NCBI RefSeq assembly: GCF_036850765.1
Contig: NC_089493.1
Span: 15,873,632 to 15,937,631 of the forward strand
Length of the DNA stretch: 64,000 nt
Direction: 5' to 3'
Source: Saccopteryx bilineata
Taxonomy: Eukaryota > Chordata > Mammalia > Chiroptera > Emballonuridae
Shown here: piece after piece, positions 20,111-32,160 of the stretch
Position numbering within the stretch: position 1 is the first letter of the stretch
Layout: every line of letters begins with the position of its first letter
Program-made: the position numbers and the translations under genes
The notes under the pieces: generated by a model
Databases searched by the model: none
What the model was told of the DNA's origin: nothing
Seen by the model: the letters and a program-made list of their open reading frames with translations, nothing else

Positions 20111-21460
20111 GTAGGCAAAGATGTTATTATAGACAACATTTTTTAATGCCAAAAATCTTAAAGTTTTGAAATGATCAAACATGATAAGTTATACTTTTTA
20201 GACAGCTGACTCTGGCTACCTTATAGAGAATAGACAGGAGGAAGAGTACAAACAGGAATACTGGCTAGAAGGTTATTTTTAAAGCTCATGTGAATTATAA
20301 TTTGATTAGATCTAAATAATTAACATATGGTCAAGATTTTTCAAATATAACATTAATTGCTATATTAAAGTGTTCTTTGTTTATTTTTTGCTGGGGAAGT
20401 AGAAATGTACACTAGTTTTAGAAAATTCACATTATATTTGTTATCTGCCAATAAAATAAATAATTATTCTCTATGCCTCTGTTCTAATATATCTCATTCC
20501 CTGACCCTTCCAAACATTCTGCAATAAAATATTTATTCTTGACTAAATAAAATTTCATATTATAAAGTTCATGTGTATTTAGGGGATATTTTTGGATAGA
20601 GAAGTATTTATAGTGGCAGGATTTATATTGATAATTTTTAATCATATCTTCAATCTGTGATTTCTCTTAGTATTTTTTGGAATCCAACCAGTTTCTTGGT
20701 CTTCTAGAGTTTGCAATGTACTTCATTATTTAAGTTTAAAATTTCTGTCTCTCTCAGTCTTTATTTTTATTTTTTAATTAAAAACACTTTAGATAGTGTC
20801 AAAAATAAACAGTTCCTTTTGGTATATATCAACCAAACATATACATTTTGAATTATTAAATTGATTCTATTCGGTTTCTAGACATATAGAAACAGGTACC
20901 TGGAAAGCAAAAGGGATCATAATGTGTTTTGTCCTTCAGGTAATTACATCCATCTCTCATACTGCTTATTGGACAAACTCTAACTTTTCTAAAATAGCAT
21001 TATTTTTGAGCAATAACTTCCCTCCCTGTATAGTTTATCACCTCAGCATTTGACATTTTTCTTCCCTCATTCCAGAGATGAACTTACTACCCAGTTCAAA
21101 AACTAAAAAATTATGTATATACAGCACAATGCCTGTCAATCAACAATACCTAGGCATCAATGTCATTCGTTAAGAAAAAAAAAATCATCTTATGTGTCTG
21201 TCTTTGCATTTTCTGGAAAGATCTTTTGTCATTTATATTAAGCCAGAAAAAAAAAAGGACTTCTGACAATAGCCTGTTGGCCTACTTTGAGTAAAAGTAT
21301 CTAAAAATCTGACAAAATCTTTATCAGCCAGACTATGTTCACAGTAGAAACCATGGAGCTGTAGTAAACACCTGAAATAGCTGAAAAATAGATAATCTCA
21401 AGATTTTCCAAGGCAAAATCACTTCAATTATAACTAGAAAAAATTATAAACCTTCTTTTT
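20111..21460. other. Unassigned AT-rich sequence
   Basis: Low-complexity A/T sequence with many short stop-dense frames. No repeat family or gene was recognised in this 1.3-kb stretch. Confidence 0.45.
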
Positions 21461-21668
21461 CTTTGATTTTTATTTATTTTTTAATTGATTTTATTGGGGG
21501 TGATGCTAGTTAACATAAATATACAGTTTTCAGGTTCCCAATTCTACAACACTCCCCTATACACCATATTGTGTGTTCATCCCATCAAGTCAAGTCTTCA
21601 TCCATCACAATTAATCCCATTTTCTCCTCCACCTCTCATTACAACAATCACCATAAAACTTCTATATT
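21461..21668 (-). repeat. Old L1 3' end, reverse
   Basis: 'tttaattgattttattgggg', 'aattctacaacactcccc', 'attgtgtgttcatcccatc' and 'caagtcaagtcttcatccat' are the reverse of the older L1 3' end that appears forward at 16999-17106. Confidence 0.65.
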
Positions 21669-22497
21669 TAAAACTTGGTCTTCATTTTTAACTTTAATAG
21701 CCAAAATTATTTATAAGATGAAAGGCAGCCATTATTATTTATTTTTTATAAAAGTGTCTCAACTCTCCAAAAGATGGTACATATTTTTATTATGATGTAG
21801 AAACCAAGAGCCAATCATGGAAAGTGAAAGGGAATCTAGTTTCCTGAAGAACCAGCTCCACAAGTGTGTACATTAAGTGAAGAAAAATGAATTCTGTTGT
21901 TTATATTTTCCTTGCTCATAATGACAACTCCTTATGTCCAAAGAAGTTGTTTAAAAAAAAATGCCTAAGAAAAACTCTTGCATTAACTCACAAATAAATT
22001 TCTCTGACATTTAATTCATAATGTCTGCTTTGTTCAGCCAGTGCAGTGGACTTACAAGACATGATCATGAACTCTCATTTGACTTGTGAGTCCCATTCTA
22101 AAAGACACTGGCTGTGCCATTGTACTTCTAGTGAGAGAAAACTTTGTGGAATATGCACTATGTCATGGGCACTTTTAGACCCCCACAGTTTCTTTCTACT
22201 GCTGGAGAAAATTATTACAAATCACAGATCACAAATACTATCATCAATTGAATACAAAAATGAATGACTGGGTATTTCTTATATTGCAAATTCAAAACCC
22301 ATTATTTGAATATTTTTCTCAACCATGGTTCATATTAAAATTAAAATACTTTTATGTAACCTATTTCTAAGTTTTTATAATTATGATTCTAATTTATGAA
22401 CTATGGGAGTTCCAGAACATTTCTGACAGTTACCATTATTCTCCACACCTCCAACCTCCCGAAGTCAGCACTTGCTTCCCTCAATGCTGTTTATATG
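21669..22497. other. Unassigned sequence
   Basis: Unique-looking AT-rich sequence. The 73-codon frame at 22046-22267 has no family features. Confidence 0.4.
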
Positions 22498-22525
22498 CTG
22501 CTCACAAAAATTAAGGGATATTTCA

Positions 22526-22647
22526 GGCCTGACCTGTGGTGGCGCAGTGGATAAAGCGTTGACCTGGAATGCTGAAATCACCAGTTCAAAACCTTGGGCT
22601 TGCCTGGTCAAGGAATATATGGAAGTTGATGCTTCCTGCTCCTCCCC

Positions 22648-22683
<36 letters not shown>

Positions 22684-22729
22684 ACTCTAACTCTCTCTTC
22701 TCTCTAAAATGAATAAATAAATAAATGAA
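22526..22729 (+). mobile_element. Short tRNA-headed SINE inserted in the inverted-repeat element
   Basis: Head 'gcctgacctgtggtggcgca' with A-box-like 'tggcgcagtggataaagc' and B-box-like 'cagttcaaaacc' leads into a (CT)n section and an AAAT-rich tail. The duplication TTAAGGGATATTTCA is exact at 22511-22525 and 22730-22744. The same family is reversed at 41585-41804. Confidence 0.88.
22650..22690 (+). repeat. (CT)n microsatellite within the SINE
   Basis: Near-perfect CT dinucleotides inside the pyrimidine-rich part of the SINE body. Confidence 0.85.
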
Positions 22730-22950
22730 TTAAGGGATATTTCAAAATGAATATGAAGCAATAAAAAAAGAAGCATTTTTTTATTAAACAAGAACATCAG
22801 AAAAGCAAATGACAAGTCAAAGAAAGTTGTTCAGTTATGCAAATGAAATGCAAAACCAACTTTTATTTCATTGGTGAAAATGTACTATACAAAAAGCTAA
22901 AAGTACAAGAGTATCTGCACGTTCCCTGATCCCCTAATTTTTGTGAGCAG

Positions 22951-23618
22951 AAAAAAGAAGAACACCAGAACATATGCTGAGTCTCTGCTGAGTTTCACCA
23001 TGGTGGGAAGGTGAGTAAAAAGATGTGAGGTTTATTATTTTAATGTGTTACTGATCTTAGTAAAAATATTAAAGCACACACAATTAGTGAATAATTCACC
23101 TGTAATTTAACTGTCTTTTTTTTTTTTTAAGAAAGGAAAGAATGGTAATTGCATTAGACCAGGGACATGAGGAGGAGATTGGGAAATGATTATGAAGTGG
23201 AAGTTGTAAATCTATCTCTGAGACACCAGAACTCAGAGATTTTTTAAGAGAGAAGATAAGGTCTTTGGTAAACTGCTTCCACCCACAATTGTGTGGACAT
23301 AATTTGAGAATCCATTTGATTAAAGTTTTCTTTTCAATACACCCATAATTTTAATACCTTATACGTGACTAGGCACTGTATGAGTTGTATACACACCTTA
23401 AAAAGATACTGTTATAGACTTTCAAAAAAAGCAAAGACTGATAACCACAGTAAAATTAAGAAAAATGCCATATATTTAAAGTACAAAGTGTACAGTACTC
23501 ACAGTGTATTCAAAAGGCAATTGGAAGAGTAGAATGGTGACTGCAGGTCTAAGGAAGGGAAGACCTGGGGTTATAGATCTCATTGTTTTGATTTAGAAGG
23601 ACGAGTAGAATTTGGTAG
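22951..23618. other. Unassigned sequence
   Basis: No gene or repeat recognised apart from a T-run near 23118-23130. Confidence 0.4.
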
Positions 23619-23626
23619 GTATAGAG

Positions 23627-23945
23627 CAGGGGTCGGGAACCTATGGCTCACGAGACAGATGTGGCTTTTTTGATGGCTGCATCTGGCTTGCAGACAAATC
23701 TTTAATAAAAAATAATAACGTTAAAAATATAAAACATTCTCATGTATTACAATCCATTCATTTCCTACCGCTCATGTTCATGGTTGCAGGTGGTTGGAGC
23801 CAATCACAGCTGATCCTCGGGACAACACCAAATTTTTATTGGATAATGCGTAATGTACACAGGTTGTTGTATGGCTTTCACAGAATTACATTTTAAAATA
23901 TGTGGCATTCATGGTTCTCTCAGCCAAAAAGTTTCCCGACCCCTG
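23627..23945 (+). mobile_element. Second family of non-autonomous hAT-like transposon
   Basis: Ends CAGGGGTCGGGAACCTATGG and TTTCCCGACCCCTG are inverted repeats. The exact 8-bp duplication GTATAGAG flanks the element at 23619-23626 and 23946-23953. It is 319 bp long with no transposase frame. It differs internally from the family at 13701, 15105 and 37761, so two hAT families have been active. Confidence 0.9.
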
Positions 23946-23953
23946 GTATAGAG

Positions 23954-25282
23954 GATATAATGGAGAACCTCATAAGAAAACCTATCGATAGCTTTTACAG
24001 AAGCAGGGAGGATGGAATGACATTGAGAATTTGGGGGACAGTGAAAACTGATTACCTGAAGTTAGCTAGCTATCTGAGTTTAGTAATAATCAAGGTCTAG
24101 TGTCAGAAACAGTTTAAGAAAGATATAAAGTATCAAGGCAGCAACCTTTTAGGTGTCCCTGGGCCAAACATTTGTCATTTATAATTTTTTCACTTACAAG
24201 TGCAGAGTTACTCACTCCTGAGATTCTGCACCCAGGGCTCATTCCCAACCACAGACGCAAAAACTCAGGAGGATGGTTGGTGAAAATAAGAGCCTCTACA
24301 ACCTGCATGAGTTCTTGTGAGAGACACATGGTGAAACCAACAGAAAAGAAGCTAAAATTCTAATCCCATGATATTGAAAGGAAGCTCTAGTTGGTTTATG
24401 TTCTGAGAGGCATCCCCTGAGAATACTTTGGGTGAAATTTTTTGCAGCTTCGTTTAGCAAAATTATTACAATGGATGAAGTTGTCGACTTTGTCAAGTTA
24501 GATGCAAATTATTAATGAGGACTTTCATGTATATGCTTTGAAACTTCCCACTTTGCCATTAACAAGTAAAGAAAAATTGATTTGCAGTCTTTCTACTCTT
24601 GGCTCATTAAGAAGAATTTCATGTGTTATAGAAAGAATATTAATGTTTCTTAATTTATTCTACCAAATCAATGTCAGGATAAAAGATCTAGAGCAATGTG
24701 ATGATATAGCGCTCATGAGCAAAGCTCAGGAAGGTTATGTTTTGCAATGGTGCTCTCTGGAAAACCTGTTGGCATACCACAACGGAAACTCGAGGGGTCA
24801 TGGAGAGGTAGTGGAGTTGCTTCAGTGAATCAGAGAAATATGCTCTTTGTCTCAAATATAAGGAATGAAATCTTTGCCTGAAATATTTCTCCTTCATAGA
24901 ATTCCACTTGTCAGTAACTTTGACTATATCAGGACTGGAAGAGGGGAAAAATTCACTGTTTGGTCAAATAATCTAGGGTAAAATTTTAACTCCTCTCAAG
25001 TAAGACATTGATCAGAAAGAGAAGTTGCCTCTTCACTGATGCCTATGTTTCTTTGTTTCCCATCTTTTTTGGTTGGGAATAAAATAAATATTTAAGACCT
25101 TGAATGTAATGACTTGACATTAAGTAACCAAATCTGTGTGTGTGTGTGTGTGTGTTTATGTGTTGTTTACAATGTTAAAAACCATCATAAAAGTCAGTAT
25201 ATTGGAGTTTTTCCTTTAGTTTTTCTTTTGGTCTCTAGTGATGAATAAAACCCTGTGAGCATCCCCATAAGCTATTGCTGGG
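23954..25282. other. Unassigned sequence with a (TG)n run
   Basis: A (TG)n microsatellite of about 22 bp lies at 25134-25155. Small frames such as 24502-24828 (108 codons) have no recognisable motif. No repeat family was identified. Confidence 0.4.
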
Positions 25283-25676
25283 TATAAATGGTTGATTTTA
25301 TGTGTCAGTGTGGCTGGGCTACAATACCTACGTGTTTGGTCACAGTGGAGATAATCGCTGTGAAGGTGACATATTTTAGATGAGATTAGGGTTTAAATCA
25401 GTAGACTTTGAGTAAAGCAGGTTATCCTTCATAATATGGGGACTTTATCTAATCAATTGAAGGCCCTAAGAAAAAGACTGACTATCCCAGAAGAAGTGTG
25501 TTTTATAAAGGAGATCCCAAACCCCTTTCACCATAGGAGACAGCCTTCAACAAAACCCAATCATTCTAGCCCATTGATCTTAGACTTCAGCCTCCAGAAC
25601 TATAAGATATATACTTCTGTTTTTTATAAGCAATTTAGACTGTGGTATTTTTTATAATGCCCAAATAGACCAAGAC
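25283..25676 (+). repeat. Solitary MLT2-type (ERVL) LTR remnant
   Basis: 'ggttgattttatgtgtcagt', 'tttaaatcagtagactttga', 'gtaaagcaggttatccttca', 'tctaatcaattgaaggccct' and 'agactgac' occur in the order of an MLT2 long terminal repeat. This is an old, non-coding solo LTR of an endogenous retrovirus-like element; no internal genes are next to it. The family name is from memory. Confidence 0.6.
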
Positions 25677-26332
25677 AGCAAGGCAGGAGATTATACATTA
25701 TTGGAGAAAGGCTTTAGAATAATTAAGGCATCCCTGAAGTTTGAGGGAAGTGATTGAAAAACTAGCATGAATCTCTTTTCTTTTTTAGATTCTGATTCGT
25801 ATCTTTAAGGCAAGAAAATCTTTCTTGAGGAGAACATAAAAATAATATTCTGAACTCCTTGACACTTGTAGAAACAAGTTTAAAATCATTTAAGTGTTTT
25901 ATATCCTCCAGGCACAAATTGTTTATATGTTCCAGGCTAATTTCTCCCATGATGTAGTAATTCTTTCTTAATCATCCATGATAGCTGACCACACAGATTC
26001 AGACTGAGCACTTCTCACGGGGAAATACTAAGCATCCCACGAGCAGCATGCTCATGGTGTGTATTTCTTCTGGAATTATTCACTCACCAGCTTGCCAAAT
26101 ATCTATCAAGCATAGACTATATCTTATGCATTGGGAAGAAATGAGGATATAAGAATAAAACAGTTCTCATTCTTATGGGGCTCATCACTAACTTAAAATA
26201 TAAAGTGCTTTAGACAAACATATATAAATCACAATAGAAGTTTTGTAAACAAAGCTTTAAATTGTACTGGTTCCTTTTAAGTGGTGAAGCTATTTAATTA
26301 AATAGTAAAATATCTGCCAGCCTGGATTTCTA
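25677..26332. other. Unassigned sequence, possible L2 debris
   Basis: Text near 26090-26200 loosely follows the L2 pattern of a life-history of 'ctatcaagcatagactata' and 'gaggatataagaataaaac'. Support is weak. Confidence 0.3.
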
Positions 26333-26515
26333 GGTAAGGCAGAAAGACCTGGATTACTAAATGTGACCTTAGATGAGCGACTCACTCCTCTGCCCTAGAA
26401 AATGGGGAGAATCATGGTCTCTAACTCGCAGGGAGTGGATGAAGATTAATGAGGCAAGGGCTGCAAGAAAATTACACAATGTCTGAAATATAGTGAGGGC
26501 TTCATAAATAACAAT
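26333..26515 (+). repeat. MIR ancient SINE, forward
   Basis: 'gaccttagatgagcgactca', 'gaaaatggggagaatcatg', 'ggatgaagattaatgaggca' and 'gtctgaaatatagtgagggc' follow the MIR 3' two thirds. Confidence 0.65.
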
Positions 26516-26559
26516 TAAAAACCTCATAAGAAAATTGTAACTTTTGAGTGTTTTGAGAA

Positions 26560-26680
26560 GGAAGAAAATTAACATTTATTGAGAATTTACGGCATTTTAT
26601 GCATTGTGTACAAAGTATTTTATATGAATAATACAATCAAAATGGAGGTACAATTTTCCTGCCCTCTAAAAGATGTTAGA
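26560..26680 (-). repeat. MIR-type fragment, reverse
   Basis: 'aacatttattgagaatttac' and 'caaagtattttatatgaata' match the reversed 3' end of MIR. Confidence 0.5.
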
Positions 26681-26896
26681 AATAATCAGGCTTGCTTTTT
26701 TTTTTCTCAATTGAGAATAGAGTACATTTCATTAAGCTTCCTAGCAGATTTTCATAAACATACTGAAGCATACCAAAGATTTTTTAACCTAACAAAATCA
26801 CTTTATCATATACAATAAATGATGTCCTTAAATCCACTTTTACAGAATTGACTTCTTACATGTCAGTGTAACAATGAACAAAGAGCTGTTTCCAGG

Positions 26897-27150
26897 CTCG
26901 TGATGGCCAACCTTTTTATAAAAACCGCCCACTTTTGCAGTGCTGGTCAACCTGGTTCCTCCCGCCCACTAGTGGACGTTCCAGGTTTCATGGTGGGCCA
27001 ATCGCTGCACTGTCTGGTTGCTCCGCTACCGTCCCAGGCTGTGGGGAAGCATTTTGAGCTGTTTTTCTAGAAACAGGGTAACTTTGACCTAAAACCATCT
27101 GCCCCTCCGGGTACTACTTGTAGCCAAAATATCACAATTTTGTGTGCACA
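26897..27150. mobile_element. Probable DNA-transposon fragment
   Basis: 'gtgatggccaacctttttat' followed by 'aaaaccgcccacttttgcag' and 'cgcccactagtggacgttcc' resembles the left part of a non-autonomous DNA element I recall from bat genomes. It has raised GC relative to its surroundings. The matching right inverted end was not found, so it is truncated or misassigned. Confidence 0.35.
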
Positions 27151-28478
27151 GTGAAGCTGGATTATGGAGCCATGGAATCGACTGGTGTTAACGGGACCAA
27201 AAGATTTCAACCCACACTTTCAGCATTAGAAAAACCATCTGCTTATTAATTTATATTCCCAGCCAGAAACTCTACACCTCACCTAATAAATATTAATTAG
27301 AGCCTTTCAGATTCAAAGCAAGAATCATCTTCCTGTTTGCATTTTGGTTATTTGATTCATAGCCCAAAGAATATCCCTGATCGTATGTATTACTATATCA
27401 CTCTTAATTATACATTCATTCATGTAAGCATCCAATTATTCAAATATCTATGCAATAAATAATGCCAATCGCTGTGTCAAAAGCAGTGTGCTTTGTGATA
27501 CAAAAAATGGGAGGCCCTCCTCAGATAGCAGATAACTGATTATGTTACAGAAACAGCAAAAAAAAAAAAAAAAAAAAAAAAGAAAAAGAAAAAAAGGATA
27601 TTCAAAGATATTCATTTGCATTTGTAATGAGATCCTATTTTCTCAAAAACCAGAAAGAAACCAGATTAAGTAGCTCAATGTCAGAGCCCTAAGATCCCTT
27701 TGAATCTCCCTTTCCTTCCAAGCATGAGATCTACTACCACCTGTTTGACAGCTAAGGAGAGTCAGAAGAAAACGTCAGGACAGGTTTCAATGCCCCATTC
27801 CTTTGTTCACTGCATAAAATATTACTGGGTGTTTTCCACGATCAGGTCCTCTGCTTGGCACTGAATATGCAGCAGTAAATAAAGGCAACATGATTACTTG
27901 GCTTTTAAAGTTAGCAGCCTAGAAGGACAAGTAGAAAATATACAAGGAGGTAAGTAAAGAAATATTAAGTACTTGATAACTGTTCTGGGAAAATAAGATG
28001 CTGTGACAGAGAAGAGCTACTTTACATTAGCTAGACAGATGAGGGAGGGTGATATTTAAAATAAGAATTCAAAGTAGAAAGAGGTGGACATTGTGCTGGG
28101 TACTGAGAGACCTGCACATTGAGGGGATGGAGGGAAGGGGCAGGAAGTGGACACAAGACGGCAATCAGAACGGAGAGTGTGTGTGAACATGGAATGGAAA
28201 ATGAAAGATCTTTGAAAGTTATTGCTATTTATCCTTCTTTCAACATGCTGCATTTGTTTTGTAATTGTGTAACTTACCACCAAAGATTTCCAACAACGAA
28301 GGATATTTGTGTTAATTCTAAAAAAATGTAGGCTTTTCATATGGATGATATGAGGGCTTTGATACCAATGTCAGTGTCATTGATCCAGCTAGAGAATCCC
28401 TTTTCCAGGTGAACCCCTGATGTAGGTGGGACTGAATGAGACATCTCTAGGATGCATTTTCTTTACAATTCTTTTTTA
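27151..28478. other. Unassigned sequence with an A-rich microsatellite
   Basis: An A-run with occasional G lies at about 27558-27597. Text around 27805-27990 is loosely L2-like ('cactgaatatgcagcagtaa'). The frames at 28056-28340 are unremarkable. Confidence 0.35.
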
Positions 28479-28483
28479 ATTTA

Positions 28484-28693
28484 ATTCAGTGAGAGGAGGG
28501 AGGCAGAAGCAGATTACCACATGCACCTCAGCCGGGATCCAACCAGCAAGCCCACTAGGGGGGGATGCTCTGCCCATCTGGGGCCCTTGCTCTGTTGAAA
28601 CCAGAGCCATTTTTTAGCACCTGAGGCGGAGGCCATGGAGCCATCCTCAACAGTCAGGGCTCATGGCTGCAGGAGGAGAGGAGAGAGGGAGAG

Positions 28694-28747
<54 letters not shown>

Positions 28748-28871
28748 GAGAGGGAGAGGGGTGGAGAAGCAGATGGGTGCTTCTTCTGTATGCCCTGACT
28801 GGGAATCTAACCTGAGATACCCACACACTGGGCATGCTGACACTTTCCCACTGAGCCATCCAGCCAGGGCC
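28484..28871 (-). mobile_element. tRNA-derived SINE ('ggccctggcc' family), reverse, with GA expansion
   Basis: It has the same parts as the SINE at 14466. The stretch that is normally a short 'gagagagacagag' has grown to a (GA)n microsatellite at 28694-28745. The flanks TTACAATTCTTTTTT and CTGCAATTTTTTATT look like a degraded target duplication. Confidence 0.82.
28694..28745 (+). repeat. (GA)n microsatellite inside a SINE
   Basis: About 25 GA units, almost uninterrupted. Such tracts are usually length-polymorphic. Confidence 0.9.
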
Positions 28872-30784
28872 TGCAATTTTTTATTGAAGCATTACTCTTG
28901 GCTTCACTTCACAAGGGAACATGACTATTTTTGTTCCAAGGCCATTGACAATGTTCTCATAAGGTCAAAGCCAGTGTAAATGAAATTCTATCTTGAAGTA
29001 ACAAAGCACAGGGTTTGAGCCCATTTGTATTTCAGACCTCTCACCACTGACCTCCACTCGAAGTCACCAATGCTCTGTGTTAGCCAGCAACCAGTTCTCT
29101 GGGTTGATGACCCTCTTGAGAGAGTGTTTTAGCTGGAGGCACTGATCACTTGTCTTATTTTCTCAGTGCTTATTTGTTAATCACTGCAGTTTGGTATTCA
29201 GTCTTTACCTTTTTCTGCAAAAAATGAATTCCTTCAAACTGAAAGATCTGGCAGTTACTTCCTGACTCTCCACCATCCTGTCTATTACTCTGATACTGCA
29301 TTTTGGTTTATAATTAGAGTCCAGTGGCTACAATGATCAGTTGTTTTGTTTCTTTGATGACATCATGAACCTAATACAGAAATTTCTGCACTGCAGTCTG
29401 ATACATTTGTGCCTGCCTACATATATTGTTGTATAAGCAAAACCTCCCTTTACTTGAAATATCCCTTACATATCTAAATCCCAGATACTCCTCCTATAAA
29501 GACTTCTGGAGCGTCTCAAGCTTACCGTGTTAGCTCCCAACCTTGTCTACCCATGGTTCCTTTTAGCACTGACACTCAACAGTTCTATGATGAGTAAAGG
29601 TCTTGGGATTTTGGTTTAGACAAACCTGAACTGAAAAATAACATCTTCCCTCATTAGCTAGGGTCATCTTGAGAATGACATCAGTTTGCATGCTCTTGGG
29701 CATCTGAGATTCTTTCAAATTTGGGGAGAATCTGCAATTCTGAGAGTTTATGTGGGAAGCATAAAACTTCTTTCCATTAGAGAATTGAAGGAGAGCAAAT
29801 GCTTTCTTCCTTCTTACTCCTGTCCAGCAACTAAGGCGTGGATTATCAGACAAGCTCATCTACAACTCTGAATCTTCAGTGATTTTCACCAAGATGAAGA
29901 AATCTATTGTATAGTGTGCAGTGGCAGCTGAGATGACTCTCCAGAGATGACGTATGAGTGTTGAGCATAGTGTTCAACAGAGAGATATTCTTTCTACCCT
30001 TGAGGGTAACCTTTGCCCTAAATCCTTTGTCTATATTCCCTTGATTTCTGTCTATTTCTTAGTATAACTTCTCTAGGTTTCTCACCACTTTGCTGATTAA
30101 GTTAACCAGACTTTGTTTTTTGAGTTGGCAACTGACAACCATGACCGATTTGTCCATTAAAAAAATGAGATGATAAAATCTACTGCCTTTCTAGCTAAAC
30201 AAAGTGTTACCTATAAAATATCTAGCAGGCACCTATAATGTAGCAACAAATCAATACTTAACATATTTTTAAAAATCTTCTGTTTTGTTATTATTTGCTA
30301 GTTTCTATGTCCTCACTCAAAATGACTATTCTCTGACCATCAAACTGTGATTTTAAGAGTTTTCAGATAAATTGTTTTGTTTTAGTATTTATGGTTTAAT
30401 CATTTCCTTAAAAGGCTTCAACCAGCTCTGCTCACACTTGGCAGAAGGCTGTGGTTTTATGGGAGCTGCTTGGCTGCACTTGCTGCTGGCCCACCTCCAC
30501 ACACTCCCAACCCAGAGAGACCAGGGACCTTCACTTCTATGGTGCTGTGACTTTCAATTCCTTTCTGCCCCACTCCCAGTGTAGACTGTTAAAGCACTTC
30601 TATAAATCTGAGCATACCACTTTAAAAAGCATTGGTGCGATTTGAATTGGTAACTTGGAATGTTGGTATAATGATGCAATTCTATGCCTCCTGTGTTCCC
30701 TGTCCTTGGAGAGAATGCAAACATCTTCCAGACTGCGTGAGTGAGAAACATGGATGACTTCATGCCTCCTGCTCCTACCCTCCC
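28872..30784. other. Unassigned sequence
   Basis: A 1.9-kb stretch with no named repeat. Frames under 100 codons lack domain signatures. It has ordinary composition. Confidence 0.4.
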
Positions 30785-31625
30785 CACCTCTCCTCTATTA
30801 AATTATAACTGCTCTCCATTATCTTCTGGTTCCTAAATACTTTCTTCAAACAGTGTAGCAAGTGTCATTTTTCTAAAACACAAATCTAATTGCATTGCTC
30901 TCTTACTACAAAGGTTCCCCCATTGATCCCAGAATAAAGTGCAACTTCCTCAAAGCACACCATGCATCCCTGCTCATTTTATGGGCCTTGTGAATCCTCA
31001 GGTCTCACCTGTCAATATTAGTGTTGTATTGCTGCCCAGATATTATCTTATTCTGTCTATCCTCATGCCTTTCTTGCTTGCCAACATTGCCTTTTCTAGA
31101 ATGCCCTTCTACAGATTCCTGGATGGCTGGTCCCTCCTCTTAGAAAAACACAACTTGTGTTCACCTGATCATGGTGGTAATTTACCATGATCGCACATCT
31201 CTCCTGCACGATCCCATGCAACTTATTCTTGTCGCATACTATTACTGAATTTAGATCTTAGAAATCCCAGCATACAGTTCCACTCTAACCCATCATATGC
31301 AATTCAGAAAGTGAAAATGACGCTGAATTATAAAGTAATTGTATAGAGATCTGCCGGAGTCCTGATTTTTCCCAGCATGGATATATGCTGCTCGTGTCAA
31401 AACAATGATGCAATTAAAAAAAAAATTGTGTCCCTCTCTAGCTGTAACTTCAATGAAAGCTGGCTTTTTTTTTTTAATTGAGTATTCACTGTTGCATATA
31501 TTTCCTGTGATGTTTCAAAATTGCCTGTCTTCTTCTATCTCTCTACCTTAAGGGTATGGATTACGGCTTGTTAACTACCAGACCTTCAGCGCCTCCCCAC
31601 ACACATTTGAATAAATGAGTGAATG
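30785..31625 (+). repeat. L2-type LINE remnant, forward
   Basis: It follows L2: 'aatctaattgcattgctctc', 'cagaataaagtgcaacttcc', 'cctcatgcctttcttgcttg', 'tttctagaatgcccttctac', and the terminal 'aataaatgagtgaatgaatg'. The copy is gapped and long for this window. Confidence 0.65.
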
Positions 31626-31999
31626 AATGGCCACAGACTCTCATTCTTCTTGCCTTGCTGCTAATTACAAAAAGTGGCCTTTCACATTCCTCATTTCAGC
31701 CTTCCCCCTTTTAGCTATAAACTTAATTTATCAGAACTGAGCTACCAATCCAAATGAGTAGACAATTATCTCATGACTGCTTTTTAAATGATCTTGAAAT
31801 AGAAATCTTCTAAATAGTGTTTGTTTTAGCCGCAAATTCAAAAATGACTTCTAGTTCTCTGAAATTAACACAGAGCCATTGGAGTTTGAAAACATCAGAG
31901 GACAAATATAATCACCTTTTCATTTTACTTCCCCAATGGATAACCTAAAGGCATTGTTTTCCACTTTACTATAGAAATTTTTATTTATTTATTGATGCA
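31626..31999. other. Unassigned unique sequence
   Basis: No repeat found. AT-rich sequence with TAAT-type motifs; could be conserved non-coding but nothing proves it. Confidence 0.35.
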
Positions 32000-32160
32000 T
32001 AACATATTGCTCCAAATATAGCACCATAAAAAGCTTAAAACAATGTATTTTTTAAAATTTTACATTTTCTTTGAGTCAGGAATCAGGGTATTTAGAGGTG
32101 GTTCTGGCTCAGGGTCTCTCATGGGGCAGTAATTAAGGTACCCAAGGCAAAAGCCATAAT
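32000..32160 (-). repeat. Old LTR-like remnant, reverse
   Basis: 'cataacatattgctccaaat', 'gtcaggaatcagggtattta' and 'ggctcagggtctctcatggg' match a common ancient mammalian repeat that usually reads 'gtaacaaattactcc'. The exact family is not named. Confidence 0.45.

Larger units (their letters stand above)
22498..22950. mobile_element. Short inverted-repeat (mariner-like) transposon carrying a SINE
   Basis: Left end CTGCTCACAAAAATTAAGGG (22498-22517) and right end CCCCTAATTTTTGTGAGCAG (22931-22950) are inverted repeats of about 22 bp with one mismatch. Without the SINE and one target copy, the element would be about 234 bp. It has no protein frame. The end length and size suggest a non-autonomous Tc1/mariner-type element. 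A flanking TA duplication is not intact: 'tg' on the left and 'aa' on the right. Confidence 0.65.

Noticed and set aside
19783..20139. 118-codon reverse frame with hydrophobic stretches
   Set aside because: Lies in a probable old repeat; no family features.
25283..25676. Start of a complete endogenous retrovirus
   Set aside because: Only an LTR-like stretch is visible; no internal gene sequence follows within the next kilobases.
28694..28745. CRISPR-like tandem array
   Set aside because: A dinucleotide microsatellite, no repeat-spacer alternation.
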